DNA from: Nonomuraea rubra
Lineage (GTDB): Bacteria; Actinomycetota; Actinomycetes; Streptosporangiales; Streptosporangiaceae
Reading direction: 5' to 3'
DNA: 64,000 bases
Assembly: GCF_014207985.1 (NCBI RefSeq)
Contig: NZ_JACHMI010000001.1
Span: forward strand, 12,073,001-12,137,000
Made by a program: the position numbers and the translations under genes. This document shows positions 43,464 to 52,862 of the stretch, one piece after another; the stretch's first letter is position 1; the number at the start of each line of letters is the position of its first letter. The notes beneath the pieces were generated by a model. That model saw nothing but the letters and a program-made list of their open reading frames with translations, did no database searches and had not been told where the DNA came from.

Positions 43464-44186
43464 TCAGGAGAAGGGGCCGGATCTGACGAGCTTCTGTGCT
43501 TCTGCCTGGCCGGTGGGGCCGGTGCCGTACGAGGGGCAGAGCGCCGCCAGCGGGCACACGCCGCACGCGGGCCGGCGGGCGTGGCAGATGCGGCGGCCGT
43601 GCCAGATCACCCGGTGGGAGAAGATCGTCCACTCGCGCTTGGGCAGCAGCTCGGCCACCACGTGCTCGATCTTGACCGGGTCGGTCTCCCCGGTCCAGCC
43701 GAAGCGCCGTACGAGGCGCTGGAAGTGGGTGTCCACGGTCAGGCCCGGCACGCCGAACGCGTTGCCCAGCACCACGTTGGCCGTCTTGCGGCCCACGCCC
43801 GGCAGCGTGACCAGGTCTTTCAGCTTGGCGGGCACCTCGCCGCCGTACCGGTCGCAGACCGTCTGGGCCATGCCGATGATGCTGTTGGTCTTCGCGCGGA
43901 AGAAGCCGGTGGAGCGGATGATCTCCTCCATCTCCTCCCGGTCCGCGGCGGCATAGTCCTCCACCGTCGGATATTTCGCGAAGAGGATGGGGGTGACCAT
44001 GTTGACCCGCTTGTCCGTGCACTGCGCGGAGAGGATGGTCGCGACCAGCAGCTCCAGCGGGTTGCGGAAATCGAGCTCGCAGTGGGCGTCCGGGTAGGTC
44101 TCCGCGAGGATGCGGTTCATCTTGCGCGCCCGCCGGACCAGTGCGAGCTGGGTCTCCGGCTTGCGCCCCGCCGCGTTCGTCGCCAT
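43464..44186 (-). CDS. nth: Endonuclease III
   Basis: A 240-residue bifunctional DNA glycosylase/AP lyase. The helix-hairpin-helix [12 protein letters not shown] contains catalytic Lys134; Asp152 lies in VDTHFQR; and the 4Fe-4S loop has Cys201, 208, 211 and 217 in the C-x6-C-x2-C-x5-C pattern. It removes oxidised pyrimidines in base excision repair. ATG 44186 is chosen because homologues start here; the open frame upstream to 44444 is antisense to the next gene. Confidence 0.96.
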   Translation of the reverse strand: MATNAAGRKPETQLALVRRARKMNRILAETYPDAHCELDFRNPLELLVATILSAQCTDKRVNMVTPILFAKYPTVEDYAAADREEMEEIIRSTGFFRAKTNSIIGMAQTVCDRYGGEVPAKLKDLVTLPGVGRKTANVVLGNAFGVPGLTVDTHFQRLVRRFGWTGETDPVKIEHVVAELLPKREWTIFSHRVIWHGRRICHARRPACGVCPLAALCPSYGTGPTGQAEAQKLVRSGPFS

Positions 44187-44273
44187 GCCGCAAGAGTAGA
44201 AGCTCCCGCGAACGGTTGAACCCAGGACGGGCCCGGCCGCGTACAACCTGGCGCCTCGGAAGGGGGTCGTGAC

Positions 44274-44729
44274 ATGGGTGATCAGGGTGCGACGCTGGCG
44301 GAGTTCGTCAAGCAGGCGGGGCCGCTGCGCGGCCAGGCACTGCACCGGCTGGCCGTGAGCTGCGTGGCGGCCATGGCCAAGCTGCACGCGCGCGGCACCG
44401 CCGGGATCCGGCCCGGCAAGGAGAGCGTGGCGCTCGGCGCGCACGGGCAGGTGCTCATCGGCTGGGAGACCTCCCCGGCCCCCGGCGACCTGCCGGAGGC
44501 GGAGGACGTGCGGGCCTGGGCCGACCTGGTCGTGTTCGCGGCGACGGGCGCCGAGGACGGCGACCTGCGCGTGCTGACGCCGGCGCTGCGCATCGCGGTC
44601 CAGCAGTGCCGCCTGCCCGACCCGGCGGTGCGCCCGAAGTCCGTGGACGTGCTGCGCGTCCTGCTCAGCCGCTCCATGGCGGCGGCGGTCGCCTCGGTGG
44701 ACGACCTGCTGGCCCGCCAGGCCGGATGA
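44274..44729 (+). CDS. Small pseudokinase-like protein (kinase C-lobe relic)
   Basis: A 151-residue protein whose order of motifs parallels the C-lobe of Hanks-type kinases: [19 protein letters not shown] (alpha E), then [22 protein letters not shown] where HRDLKPSNVLLG...VIDFG is expected, then [16 protein letters not shown] (alpha F) and [20 protein letters not shown] (alpha H/I). Every catalytic residue is replaced, and the N-lobe is missing. It lies between nth and crp, where homologues are often called hypothetical. GGGGGTC precedes ATG 44274. Confidence 0.65.
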   Translation: MGDQGATLAEFVKQAGPLRGQALHRLAVSCVAAMAKLHARGTAGIRPGKESVALGAHGQVLIGWETSPAPGDLPEAEDVRAWADLVVFAATGAEDGDLRVLTPALRIAVQQCRLPDPAVRPKSVDVLRVLLSRSMAAAVASVDDLLARQAG

Positions 44730-44869
44730 CGTCGTGAGCGGGGGTTGCGGGTAGTCCGGTCACAGTACGGAAACGACGGTCCGGTACCTTTCCCCCGGGC
44801 TTCCACGCACCTGGGCAAGCCCAGAACACTCCGGCATTCCCATAACCTGTGTGTGCTGCCCGGAGTGGG

Positions 44870-44878
44870 GTGAGTCAC
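44870..44878. promoter_or_regulatory. GTGAGTCAC palindrome upstream of crp
   Basis: A 9-base palindrome GTGA-G-TCAC located 22 bases before the crp start, matching the GTGAATCAC core at 18650-18658. A half-site of Crp autoregulation is one possibility. Confidence 0.35.
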
Positions 44879-44899
44879 AATGGCAGCAGAGGAGGCAGA

Positions 44900-45580
44900 G
44901 TGAACACCGAAGATGTGCTGGGCAAGGCCCCCCTGTTCGCCGCGCTGGACCGCGAGAGCGCCGCGGCGCTGCGCACGAGCATCACCGAGGTCCAGCTGTC
45001 GAAGGGGCAGACGCTCTTCCACGAGAACGAGACGGGCGACCGGCTCTACGTCGTGCTGGAAGGCAAGATCAAGCTTTCCCGCACCTCCCCGGACGGGCGC
45101 GAGAACCTGCTGAGCGTCCTGGGGCCGAGCGAGATGTTCGGCGAGCTGTCGCTGTTCGACCCGCGGCCGCGTACGGCCACGGCGACGGCGCTGACCGAGG
45201 TGCGGCTGGCCGGGCTCGGGCACGACGACCTGCGGCCCTGGCTGACCGGCCGGCCCGAGGTCGCGCTGCACCTGCTGCGCGCGCTGGCGCAGCGGCTGCG
45301 CCGTACCAACGACGTGCTGGCCGACCTGGTCTTCACCGACGTGCCCGGGCGGGTGGCCAAGCAGCTGCTCGACCTGGCCGAGCGGTTCGGCACCAAGACC
45401 GACGACGGCCTGCGGGTGCACCACGACCTGACCCAGGAGGAGCTGGCGCAGCTCGTCGGCGCCTCCCGTGAGACGGTCAACAAGGCGCTGGCCGACTTCG
45501 CACAGCGTGGCTGGCTGCGGATCGAGGCCAAGGCCGTGGTCATCCTCGACATGGACCGGCTCTACAACCGGTCGAGGTAG
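44900..45580 (+). CDS. crp: Crp/Fnr-family transcription regulator
   Basis: A 226-residue cAMP receptor protein. The nucleotide-binding beta roll contains FGELSLFDPRPRTATATAL, the phosphate-binding cassette, and the helix-turn-helix is LTQEELAQLVGASRETVNKALADF. Equivalent to Rv3676 and SCO3571, which act as global regulators, in Streptomyces of germination and secondary metabolism. GTG 44900 follows GAGGAGG. Its 3' end overlaps the MBL gene by 19 bases. Confidence 0.95.
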   Translation: MNTEDVLGKAPLFAALDRESAAALRTSITEVQLSKGQTLFHENETGDRLYVVLEGKIKLSRTSPDGRENLLSVLGPSEMFGELSLFDPRPRTATATALTEVRLAGLGHDDLRPWLTGRPEVALHLLRALAQRLRRTNDVLADLVFTDVPGRVAKQLLDLAERFGTKTDDGLRVHHDLTQEELAQLVGASRETVNKALADFAQRGWLRIEAKAVVILDMDRLYNRSR

Positions 45581-46353
45581 TCGAGCTGGGCCGCCACCGA
45601 CATCTCGGCGGCGGGCCAGAGCGAGCGGTCGACGTCGGCGTACACGATCTTGACGATCTGGCGTGGCGTGCGGGCGCCCTGCGCGCGCGCCGCCCTGATC
45701 TGGTCGAGCCGCTGCCGCCGGTGGGCGATGTAGCCGTCGAGCGCGCCGATCGGGTCGGGCAGGACCGGCCCGTGACCGGGCAGCAGGGCCCGCGCCTCCA
45801 GGCCCTCGGCCGCCGCCCTGAGCCGGTCGAGGCTGCGCAGGTAGTCGGCCAGGCCGCCGTCGCGGGCGATGATCGTGGTGCCCCTGCCGAGCACGGTGTC
45901 GCCGGTCAGCATCGCCCGGTCGGCCGGCAGCCAGAAGCACAGCGAGTCGAACGAGTGGCCGGGCGTGCCGTACACGTGCAGCTCCAGGCCGCCCACGGTC
46001 ACCACGTCGCCGTCGCCGAGCCCCTCGTCGCCCAGCCGGTGGCGCGGGTCCAGGGCGCGCACGGGCGCGTCCACCATGCGGGCGAAGGCGCGCGCGCCGC
46101 CGCTGTGGTCGAAGTGGCCGTGGGTGAGCAGGATCCCGGTGACGCGGCGCTCGCCGAGGTGGTCGCGTACGCGGCTCAGGTGCGCCTGGTCGTCCGGGCC
46201 CGGATCGACGACGAGCACCTCCTCCCCGGCACCGATCATCCACGTGTTGGTGCCGTCGAGGGTCATCGCGGAGGGGTTGGGGGCGAGCAGGTTCTCGGCG
46301 TGTTCGGTACGGGACCCGTCGGGCGTGCCGATCGGGATGTGCAGGCCGCTCAT
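45562..46353 (-). CDS. Metallo-beta-lactamase fold hydrolase
   Basis: A 263-residue MBL protein of the LACTB2-like group (Rv3677c). Metal-binding THGHFDHSGG, GTPGHSFDS, GDTVLG and LPGHGPV are all in place, so it should bind two zinc ions. Substrate unknown; members include RNases and thioesterases. It starts at ATG 46353 with a four-base overlap with the Nudix stop. Confidence 0.92.
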   Translation of the reverse strand: MSGLHIPIGTPDGSRTEHAENLLAPNPSAMTLDGTNTWMIGAGEEVLVVDPGPDDQAHLSRVRDHLGERRVTGILLTHGHFDHSGGARAFARMVDAPVRALDPRHRLGDEGLGDGDVVTVGGLELHVYGTPGHSFDSLCFWLPADRAMLTGDTVLGRGTTIIARDGGLADYLRSLDRLRAAAEGLEARALLPGHGPVLPDPIGALDGYIAHRRQRLDQIRAARAQGARTPRQIVKIVYADVDRSLWPAAEMSVAAQLDYLDRL

Positions 46354-47141
46354 CGCGTCACCAGCCGCATCTCACCCTCGATCTCCACGGCTCTGGGCAT
46401 GATCGTCTCGATCTCCCTGGGCGCCGCGAGCACGTCGGCCACGCTGTCGTAGGCGGTCAGCTCGGTGAGCGTGTGGTGGGTGGGCGGCATCAGGAAGAAC
46501 TCGCCGTTCAGCGCCTCGGCGGGACGTCGCCACACCACCCGGTCGGCCTCCCCGCCCACGTCGCGCGTGCGCTGACCCTCGGGCAGCACGGCCACGAAGA
46601 ACCGGGTGTCGAAGCGCCGGTGCTCGATCTCCGGCGTGATCCAGTGGGCCCAGGGCTTGAGCAGGTCGGTGCGGAGCACCAGGCCGCGCCTGGCGAGGAA
46701 GTCGGCGAAGCCGAGGCTGTGGTCGATCAGCGCCAGCCTGTCGGACTCCCAGTCGTCCCCCGTCGTGTCGGCCACCACCGAGTCGGGCCCGGGGCCCGCC
46801 AGCAGCACACCCGACTCCTCGAACGTCTCGCGCACGGCCGCGCACACCAGCCCGCGCGCCAGCCGTTCGCCGGCCTTGAAGACCTCGCCCCACTCCGCCG
46901 GGGACGGCCCCGCCCACGCGACGGCCTGGTCGGTGTCGCGCACGTCCACGGAGCCGCCGGGAAAGACGTACGCGCCCGCGGCGAAGGCCATCGTCGCCTT
47001 GCGCCGCAGCAGATAGACCTCCGGCCCCGGGCGCAGGAGCACCACCGTGGCGGCGTCCCGCGCCGGCACCGGCTGGACCCGGCCGGCCAGGACGTCCCGC
47101 GCCCGGTCGGCGAGCTCGGCAGGAAGTGGCAATCCGGTCAC
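46350..47141 (-). CDS. Nudix hydrolase, NUDT19-like
   Basis: A 263-residue protein with split Nudix box: YVFPGGSVDVRD ... ARGLVCAAVRETFEESGVLL. The inserted segment between these is usual for the NUDT19/RP2 group that hydrolyses CoA derivatives. GTG 47141 follows AGGAGGAGG. Coupled to the MBL gene downstream. Confidence 0.9.
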   Translation of the reverse strand: MTGLPLPAELADRARDVLAGRVQPVPARDAATVVLLRPGPEVYLLRRKATMAFAAGAYVFPGGSVDVRDTDQAVAWAGPSPAEWGEVFKAGERLARGLVCAAVRETFEESGVLLAGPGPDSVVADTTGDDWESDRLALIDHSLGFADFLARRGLVLRTDLLKPWAHWITPEIEHRRFDTRFFVAVLPEGQRTRDVGGEADRVVWRRPAEALNGEFFLMPPTHHTLTELTAYDSVADVLAAPREIETIMPRAVEIEGEMRLVTR

Positions 47142-47189
47142 ATGACCTCCTCCTAGAACATCACTCGGTCATGGTGACATATGCCCGCT

Positions 47190-47651
47190 TCAGCCGACTT
47201 CGGCGATCAGCTCCACCTCGACGGGCGCGTCCAGCGGCAGGGAGGCCACCCCCACGGCGCTGCGCGCGTGCCTGCCCTGGTCCCCGAACACCTCGGCGAG
47301 CAGGTCACTGGCGCCGTTGGCCACCTGCGGCTGCTCGGTGAAGTCGGGAGCACTGGCCACGAAGACCGTGAGCTTGACGATCCGCCGCACCCTGGACAGC
47401 TCGCCCAGCTCGGCCTTCAGCGCTGCCAGCGCGTTGAGCACGCAGATGCGGGCCTGCGCCTTGCCCTCGTCGACGCCCAGGTCGACGCCGAGCTTGCCGG
47501 TCTGGTGCAGCTTGCCCTCGACCACCGGCACCTGGCCGGAGGTGTAGAGCAGGTCGCCGGTGCGGACGGCGGGCAGGTAGGAGCCCGCGGGCTTGGCGGG
47601 CGACGGCAGGGTGAACCCCAGCTCCTCGACCCGCTGCTCGGGCGACGTCAC
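47190..47651 (-). CDS. RidA/YjgF-family protein
   Basis: A 153-residue protein (Rv3678c-like) with the RidA features LYTSGQVPVVEGKL, CVLNALAALKAELGEL and DAPVEVELIAEV. Canonical RidA deaminates reactive enamines; the critical Arg of RidA is not evident in the C-terminal block (…GRHARSAVGVASLPLDAPVEVE), so activity may differ. GTG 47651 overlaps the preceding stop by four bases. Confidence 0.9.
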   Translation of the reverse strand: MTSPEQRVEELGFTLPSPAKPAGSYLPAVRTGDLLYTSGQVPVVEGKLHQTGKLGVDLGVDEGKAQARICVLNALAALKAELGELSRVRRIVKLTVFVASAPDFTEQPQVANGASDLLAEVFGDQGRHARSAVGVASLPLDAPVEVELIAEVG

Positions 47652-47803
47652 TGCTTCTCCCGCTTGAAGTAGGCGACCAGCTGCTCGGGCGTGGCGCCCT
47701 GGACGATCTGGACCAGCTCCCAGCCGTCGGCGCCGAAGTTGTCGAGGATCATCTTCGTGTTGTGGATCAGCACGGGTGCCGTGAGGTACTCCCATTTCTT
47801 CAT
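47648..47803 (-). CDS. 51-residue DUF4177-type protein
   Basis: The frame reads MKKWEYLTAPVLIHNTKMIL ... ILDNFGADGWELVQIV, ending FKREKQ. The WEY...LxxxGxxGWELV pattern is that of DUF4177 (compare Rv3678A). It overlaps the RidA start by four bases (GTGA), so they form one operon. It is below usual gene-size cut-offs and easily missed. Confidence 0.85.
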   Translation of the reverse strand: MKKWEYLTAPVLIHNTKMILDNFGADGWELVQIVQGATPEQLVAYFKREKQ

Positions 47804-47880
47804 GGGGATCAGCGTAGTGTGAGCAATCTCAAAGGTTGGTCGCAGGCAGACGACAAGTGACCGTTCGGTAGCGTGGAGGC

Positions 47881-48882
47881 GTGGACTCCCCGGACACGGA
47901 TTGGGCCGACGTACGACTGCACGTCGTCACCGGCAAGGGCGGCACCGGCAAGACGACCGTCGCCGCCGCTCTGGCTCTCGCCCTCGCCTCGGGCGGCCGC
48001 AAGGTGCTGCTGGTGGAGGTGGAGGGCAGGCAGGGCATCGCGCAGATCTTCGACCTGCCGCCGCTGCCGTACGAGGAGCGCAGGATCGCGGTCGCGCCGT
48101 CGGGCGGCGACGTGTACGCGCTGGCCATCGACCCCGAAGAGGCCATGCTCGAGTACATGGAGATGTTCTACGGGATGCGCAGGGCGGGCCGGGCGCTGAC
48201 CAAGATGGGCATCGTCGACTTCGCCACCACCGTGGCCCCCGGCTTCCGCGACGTGCTCGTCACCGGCAAGACCACCGAGGCCGTACGCAGGCGCGGCAAG
48301 AACGGCCGCCGCATCTACGACGCCGTCGTGCTCGACGCGCCGCCGACCGGCCGCATCACGCGCTTCCTGAACGTCACCAAGGAGGTGGCCGGCCTGGCCA
48401 GGGTCGGCCCCATCAAGAACCACTCCGACCTGGTCAGCGGCGTCGTGAAGTCCCCCGAGACGGCTGTGCACTTCGTCACGCTGCTGGAGGAGATGCCGGT
48501 GCAGGAGACCCTCGACGGGATCGCGGAATTGCGCGCGGCCGGCCTTCCCGCCGGTGGCGTTTTCATCAACATGGTGCGCCAGTCCCTCCTGCCACAGGCC
48601 GCTCTTGACACGGCTGTCAAGGGCCGCTTCGACGCCGGGGAGCTGGCGCTGGGCCTCAAGGCGGCCGGCGTGACCGACGGCGCCCAGGCCACCGCGCTGG
48701 CGGAGGCGCTCGCCGAGGAGGTCGTGGAGCACGCCCACCGCACCGAGCTGGAGCGCGCCGAGCGGGAGACGCTCGCCGGAGCCGGGCTGACGAGGTACGA
48801 GCTGCCGCTGCTGGCCGACGGCGTGGACCTGGCCGGCCTGTACGAGCTGGCAGAGAGCATGCGCACCCAGGGAGCAGCGTGA
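47881..48882 (+). CDS. ArsA/Get3-like ATPase, first of pair (Rv3679-like)
   Basis: A 333-residue anion-pump-type ATPase. The deviant Walker A VVTGKGGTGKTTVAAAL carries the signature Lys; switch I/II-like DAPPTGRITRFLNV follows. In M. tuberculosis Rv3679 and Rv3680 (BagA/BagB) form a Get3-like complex. No arsenite permease is near, so arsenic transport is not indicated. Gene 2 overlaps its stop by four bases. Confidence 0.92.
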   Translation: MDSPDTDWADVRLHVVTGKGGTGKTTVAAALALALASGGRKVLLVEVEGRQGIAQIFDLPPLPYEERRIAVAPSGGDVYALAIDPEEAMLEYMEMFYGMRRAGRALTKMGIVDFATTVAPGFRDVLVTGKTTEAVRRRGKNGRRIYDAVVLDAPPTGRITRFLNVTKEVAGLARVGPIKNHSDLVSGVVKSPETAVHFVTLLEEMPVQETLDGIAELRAAGLPAGGVFINMVRQSLLPQAALDTAVKGRFDAGELALGLKAAGVTDGAQATALAEALAEEVVEHAHRTELERAERETLAGAGLTRYELPLLADGVDLAGLYELAESMRTQGAA

Positions 48883-50006
48883 AGAAGCCCGCCGTCCTCG
48901 ACATCGACGCCATCCTCGACGACAAGGGCACCAGGATCATCGTCTGCTGCGGCGCCGGCGGCGTGGGCAAGACCACGACCGCGGCGGCGCTCGGCCTGCG
49001 GGCCGCCGAACGCGGCAGGTGCGCGGTCGTGCTGACCGTCGACCCGGCCAGGCGGCTGGCCCAGTCGATGGGCCTGACCGAGCTGGACAACACCCCGCGC
49101 CTGGTCAGCTCGCCGGAGGGCGGTGGCCAGCTCTACGCGATGATGCTCGACATGAAGCGCACGTTCGACGAGATCATCGAGGCGCACGCCGATCCCGTAC
49201 GGGCCCGCCAGATCCTGTCGAACCCCTTCTACCAGTCCCTGTCGTCCAGCTTCTCCGGCACGCAGGAGTACATGGCCATGGAGAAGCTGGGCCAGCTCCG
49301 CCGCTCCGACGAGTGGGATCTGATCATCGTGGACACGCCGCCGTCACGCTCGGCGCTCGACTTCCTCGACGCGCCGGAGCGGCTCGGGCGCTTCCTCGAC
49401 GGCCGGTTCATCAAGCTGCTCACGGCGCCGGCCAAGGCGGGAGGGCGCAGCGCGTTCCGGCTGCTCAACGCCGGATTCGGGCTGATGGCAGGGGCGATGA
49501 CCAAGCTGCTCGGCGCCCAGGTGATCAAGGATCTGCAGACGTTCGTGTCGGCGCTGGACGCGGTGTTCGGCGGGTTCAGGCAGCGGGCCGAGATGACGTA
49601 CCGGCTGCTGCAGGCGCCGGGCACGGCCTTCCTGGTGGTGGCCGCGCCGGAGCGCGACGCGATGCGCGAGGCGTCCTACTTCGTCGAGCGCCTGGCCGAG
49701 GAGCGCATGCCCCTGGCCGGCCTCGTCGTGAACCGGGTGCACGAGGCGCCCGCCTCGGGGCTCTCCGCCGCCCGCAGCGCCGCCGCCGCGGAGGACCTGG
49801 AGTCGAGGGGCGAGCACGAGCTCACCGCGGCCGTGCTGCGGCTGCACGCCGGGCGAATGCAGCTCGCCGCCCGCGAAAGCCGCGAGCAGGAGCATTTCAT
49901 CTCGGCCCACCCCACGGTGCCCGTGGTGCAGGTTCGCGCCATGTCCGAGGACGTTCACGATCTCACCGGGTTGCGGGAGATCGGAAACCTGCTGGCCACC
50001 GCATAG
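48879..50006 (+). CDS. ArsA/Get3-like ATPase, second of pair (Rv3680-like)
   Basis: A 375-residue partner of the preceding ATPase. Its Walker A is CCGAGGVGKTTTAAAL, in which the first, signature Lys is Ala, so the two subunits are unequal. DTPPSRSALDFLDAPERL is the switch II equivalent. GTG 48879 lies in a GTGA overlap. The two are followed by a strong terminator. Confidence 0.92.
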   Translation: MKKPAVLDIDAILDDKGTRIIVCCGAGGVGKTTTAAALGLRAAERGRCAVVLTVDPARRLAQSMGLTELDNTPRLVSSPEGGGQLYAMMLDMKRTFDEIIEAHADPVRARQILSNPFYQSLSSSFSGTQEYMAMEKLGQLRRSDEWDLIIVDTPPSRSALDFLDAPERLGRFLDGRFIKLLTAPAKAGGRSAFRLLNAGFGLMAGAMTKLLGAQVIKDLQTFVSALDAVFGGFRQRAEMTYRLLQAPGTAFLVVAAPERDAMREASYFVERLAEERMPLAGLVVNRVHEAPASGLSAARSAAAAEDLESRGEHELTAAVLRLHAGRMQLAARESREQEHFISAHPTVPVVQVRAMSEDVHDLTGLREIGNLLATA

Positions 50007-50008
50007 AA

Positions 50009-50036
50009 GTACGGCCGGCGGCGGCGCCGGCCGTAC
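50009..50036. terminator. Bidirectional terminator, 12-bp stem
   Basis: GTACGGCCGGCG and CGCCGGCCGTAC with a four-base loop, 3 bases past the ATPase stop and 19 bases from the convergent wblA stop. Confidence 0.85.
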
Positions 50037-50054
50037 GCGGTCGCCGGGCTGGGG

Positions 50055-50351
50055 TCAGCCCGCGATCAGCTCGTTGGTTCGTTCGTACTCTTCCTTCGCC
50101 GACTCGAGCAGCTCTCGCCACGAGTCCACGTCGGGTCGCCGTCGAAGCAGCGCACGTCGTTCCCGTTCGGTCATGCCGCCCCACACCCCGAACTCGATGC
50201 GGTTGTCCAGCGCATCGGCGAGGCATTCAGTACGGACCGGGCAGCCACGGCAGATGAGCTTGGCCCTGTTCTGCGCGGCGCCCTGCACGAACAGGGCATC
50301 CGGATCCGCACCCTTACAGGCGGCACGGGAGGTCCAATCCGTGATCCACAT
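50055..50351 (-). CDS. wblA: WhiB-like iron-sulfur regulator (WblA/WhiB4)
   Basis: A 98-residue WhiB protein. Cys12, 34, 37 and 43 bind the 4Fe-4S cluster (AAC, LICRGC, TEC), and GVWGGMTERER is the turn that contacts the sigma factor. The location beside ponA is that of SCO3579 (wblA) and Rv3681c (whiB4). WblA of Streptomyces represses antibiotic synthesis and promotes sporulation; WhiB4 is redox responsive. ATG 50351 is preceded by a distant GGGGAG. Confidence 0.93.
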   Translation of the reverse strand: MWITDWTSRAACKGADPDALFVQGAAQNRAKLICRGCPVRTECLADALDNRIEFGVWGGMTERERRALLRRRPDVDSWRELLESAKEEYERTNELIAG

Positions 50352-50594
50352 TGTTCGACCCCACTCCCCTTAGGTGGTCAGTCGTCATTTGGGGCCGACG
50401 GGCGCGGGCGCCGAGCCTCCGTATTCAGTTGCCGCAGAGGAGAACGTACGCAACTACCCGTTCGGGCCGACAGACCCCAGAGGACCAATTTCTCGCCGCC
50501 GTCTTGACCGGGAATGACTAGTCACCCCCGTCAGTCAAGGCGAAATGGTGTCGTGCTACCGATTCGGTCAGTGTTTCCGCGTACTCTTGGTAGC

Positions 50595-52862
50595 GTGCAA
50601 GCCCAGCGCAAAGATCGCTCCAATCCCGTGCTCAACGTCCTGCGGCTCGTCATCGCAGGCGCGGCCGCGGGGGTGCTCGCGGCTGCCGTGGCCTTGCCGG
50701 CGGTCGGCGGCGCGGGCATGTCCACCAGGAGCGCGGTGGAAGCACTCGACCTCAAGCCCGAGAACCTCGACGAACCTCCTCTGTCCGAACGCACCGAGAT
50801 CTTTGATGCCGACGGCAAGAAGATCGCCCAGTTCTACTTCGAGAACCGGCAGTCCGTGACCCTCGACAAGGTCGCCCCGATCATGCAGACGGCGCTGATC
50901 GCGATCGAGGACTTCCGTTTCTACCAGCACGGGCCGATCGATGTGGAGGGAACGGTCAGAGCGCTGCTGAAGAATGTCAGCAGCGGCGGCGTCATGCAGG
51001 GCGGCTCGTCGATCACCCAGCAGTACGTCAAGCAGGTGCTGGTCAACAAGGCCGAGACGCCGGAGGAGCAGGCGGCGGCCATCGCGCCGACGGTCTCGCG
51101 CAAGCTGTCCGAGCTGCGCTACGCGATGGCGATCGAGGAGAAGTACTCGAAGAACGAGATTCTCGAGAAATATCTCAACATCGCCTACTTCGGCGCGGGC
51201 GCCCACGGCGTCCAGGCGGCGGCCAGGCGCTTCTTCGACAAGTCGGCCTCCGAGCTCAACCTCGTCGAGGCCGCCACGCTCGCCGGCGCCGTGCAGAACC
51301 CGGCCAGGACCGACCCCAACGTCGGCCCCGAGTCCCGCCAGCGGCTGCTGGAGCGGCGCAACATCGTGCTCGACCGGATGGCCGAGCTGAAGAAGATCAC
51401 CGCCGAGGAGGCCGCGGCCGCCAAGGAGAAGAAGCTGGGCTTCAAGGACGTCAAGGTGCCCGGCGGCTGCGAGGCCAGCAAGTATCCGTACTTCTGCCTC
51501 TACGTCCAGTACGAGATCCTCAACAACGAGGACTTCGGGAAGAACCAGGACGAGCGCAGGAAGCTGCTCCAGCGCGGCGGCCTGCGGATCAAGACCACGA
51601 TCGACCCGAAGATGCAGGAGGCCGCCGAGAAGGCGATCAAGAAGTACGTCAGCACCAAGGACAAGCCCGTGGCCTCGCAGGCCATGGTGGTGCCCGGCAC
51701 CGGCGAGATCAAGGCGATGGCCAGCTCGCGCAAGTTCGGCGGCAGCAAGAAGAAGAACGAGATGAGCTACAACATCGTGGCCGACGCCGCACACGGCGGC
51801 GGTCGCGGGTTCCAGCAGGGCTCGACCGCCAAGGTGTACACGCTGGCCGCAGCGCTGGAGGAGGGCCTCAAGTACGGCGACGGCTTCCCCGCCCCCGCCG
51901 GCTACAAGGCCAGCGGCTACAGCTCGTTCAAGAACTGCAAGAACCAGAACGTCGGCGACCCCAGCCACACCGTACGCAACTCCAGCGAGGGCGGCGGCGG
52001 GTTCAAGACCCTGGAGAGCGGCACCTGGGGCTCGGTGAACACGTTCTTCATCAAGCTGCAGGAGAAGGTCGGGCTCTGCGACACCGTCAAGATGGCCAAG
52101 AAGCTCGGCGTCAAGCGGGCCGACGGGCAGAAGCTGTCGGAGGTCGAGACGTTCACGCTGGGCGTCAACGAGGTCGACCCCGTCACGATCGCCAGCTCCT
52201 ACGCCGTCTTCGCCTCGCGCGGCCAGTACTGCAAGCCGCTGGCCATCACCGAGATCAAGGACCGCTTCGGCAAGGCCAAGCAGTACAAGCCGAAGTGCTC
52301 CCAGGTGCTGGAGGAGGAGGTCGCCGACGCGGTCAGCGGCATCCTGTCCGGGGTGTTCACCAAGGGCACGATGACGGAGGTCGGCGGCATCGGGCGCGAC
52401 GCGGCCGGCAAGACGGGCACGACCGACAACTACATGTCGGCCTGGTTCGCCGGCTACACGCCGAACATGTCCTCCGCCGTCAGCCTGGGCGACCCGCGCG
52501 GCACCTCGGCGCACAAGCTGATCGGGATCACGATCGGCGGGCGCTACTACCCGTACGTGTACGGCGCGTCGATCTCGGGGCGGATCTGGAAGGACTCCAT
52601 GATCCAGGCGCTCAAGGGGGTCGAGCCGGTCGAGTTCCACCCGGTCGACACCTCGCGGTTCGGCGGCTGCACCGACAACTGCGCGCCCAAGCCGAAGAAG
52701 GACAAGAAGGACGAGGACGGGCCGGACGATCCGTTCGACATCTTCGACCCGGGCAACAACGGCGACGGGCCGCCGGACGGGCGCGACGGCCGCGGCGACG
52801 GGCCGGGCGGCGGCCGTGACGGCCGCGGCGACGCCGGGCCGATCATCACGCCGGACGACTGA
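50595..52862 (+). CDS. ponA: Class A penicillin-binding protein (PonA2-like)
   Basis: A 755-residue bifunctional peptidoglycan synthase. One membrane helix (residues 15-40) precedes the GT51 glycosyltransferase, with catalytic Glu105 in IEDFRFYQHG and GGSSITQQYVKQ. The transpeptidase has STAK (about residue 410), SVN and KTGT (about 604). The C-terminus is a Gly/Asp/Arg-rich disordered tail, and the PASTA domain of mycobacterial PonA2 is absent. I chose GTG 50595 because it begins shortly before the helix; ATG 50514 is possible. Confidence 0.94.
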   Translation: MQAQRKDRSNPVLNVLRLVIAGAAAGVLAAAVALPAVGGAGMSTRSAVEALDLKPENLDEPPLSERTEIFDADGKKIAQFYFENRQSVTLDKVAPIMQTALIAIEDFRFYQHGPIDVEGTVRALLKNVSSGGVMQGGSSITQQYVKQVLVNKAETPEEQAAAIAPTVSRKLSELRYAMAIEEKYSKNEILEKYLNIAYFGAGAHGVQAAARRFFDKSASELNLVEAATLAGAVQNPARTDPNVGPESRQRLLERRNIVLDRMAELKKITAEEAAAAKEKKLGFKDVKVPGGCEASKYPYFCLYVQYEILNNEDFGKNQDERRKLLQRGGLRIKTTIDPKMQEAAEKAIKKYVSTKDKPVASQAMVVPGTGEIKAMASSRKFGGSKKKNEMSYNIVADAAHGGGRGFQQGSTAKVYTLAAALEEGLKYGDGFPAPAGYKASGYSSFKNCKNQNVGDPSHTVRNSSEGGGGFKTLESGTWGSVNTFFIKLQEKVGLCDTVKMAKKLGVKRADGQKLSEVETFTLGVNEVDPVTIASSYAVFASRGQYCKPLAITEIKDRFGKAKQYKPKCSQVLEEEVADAVSGILSGVFTKGTMTEVGGIGRDAAGKTGTTDNYMSAWFAGYTPNMSSAVSLGDPRGTSAHKLIGITIGGRYYPYVYGASISGRIWKDSMIQALKGVEPVEFHPVDTSRFGGCTDNCAPKPKKDKKDEDGPDDPFDIFDPGNNGDGPPDGRDGRGDGPGGGRDGRGDAGPIITPDD

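Noticed and set aside
44821..44899. Complete Crp binding site before crp
   Set aside because: No TGTGA-N6-TCACA palindrome is present; only the shorter GTGAGTCAC was kept.
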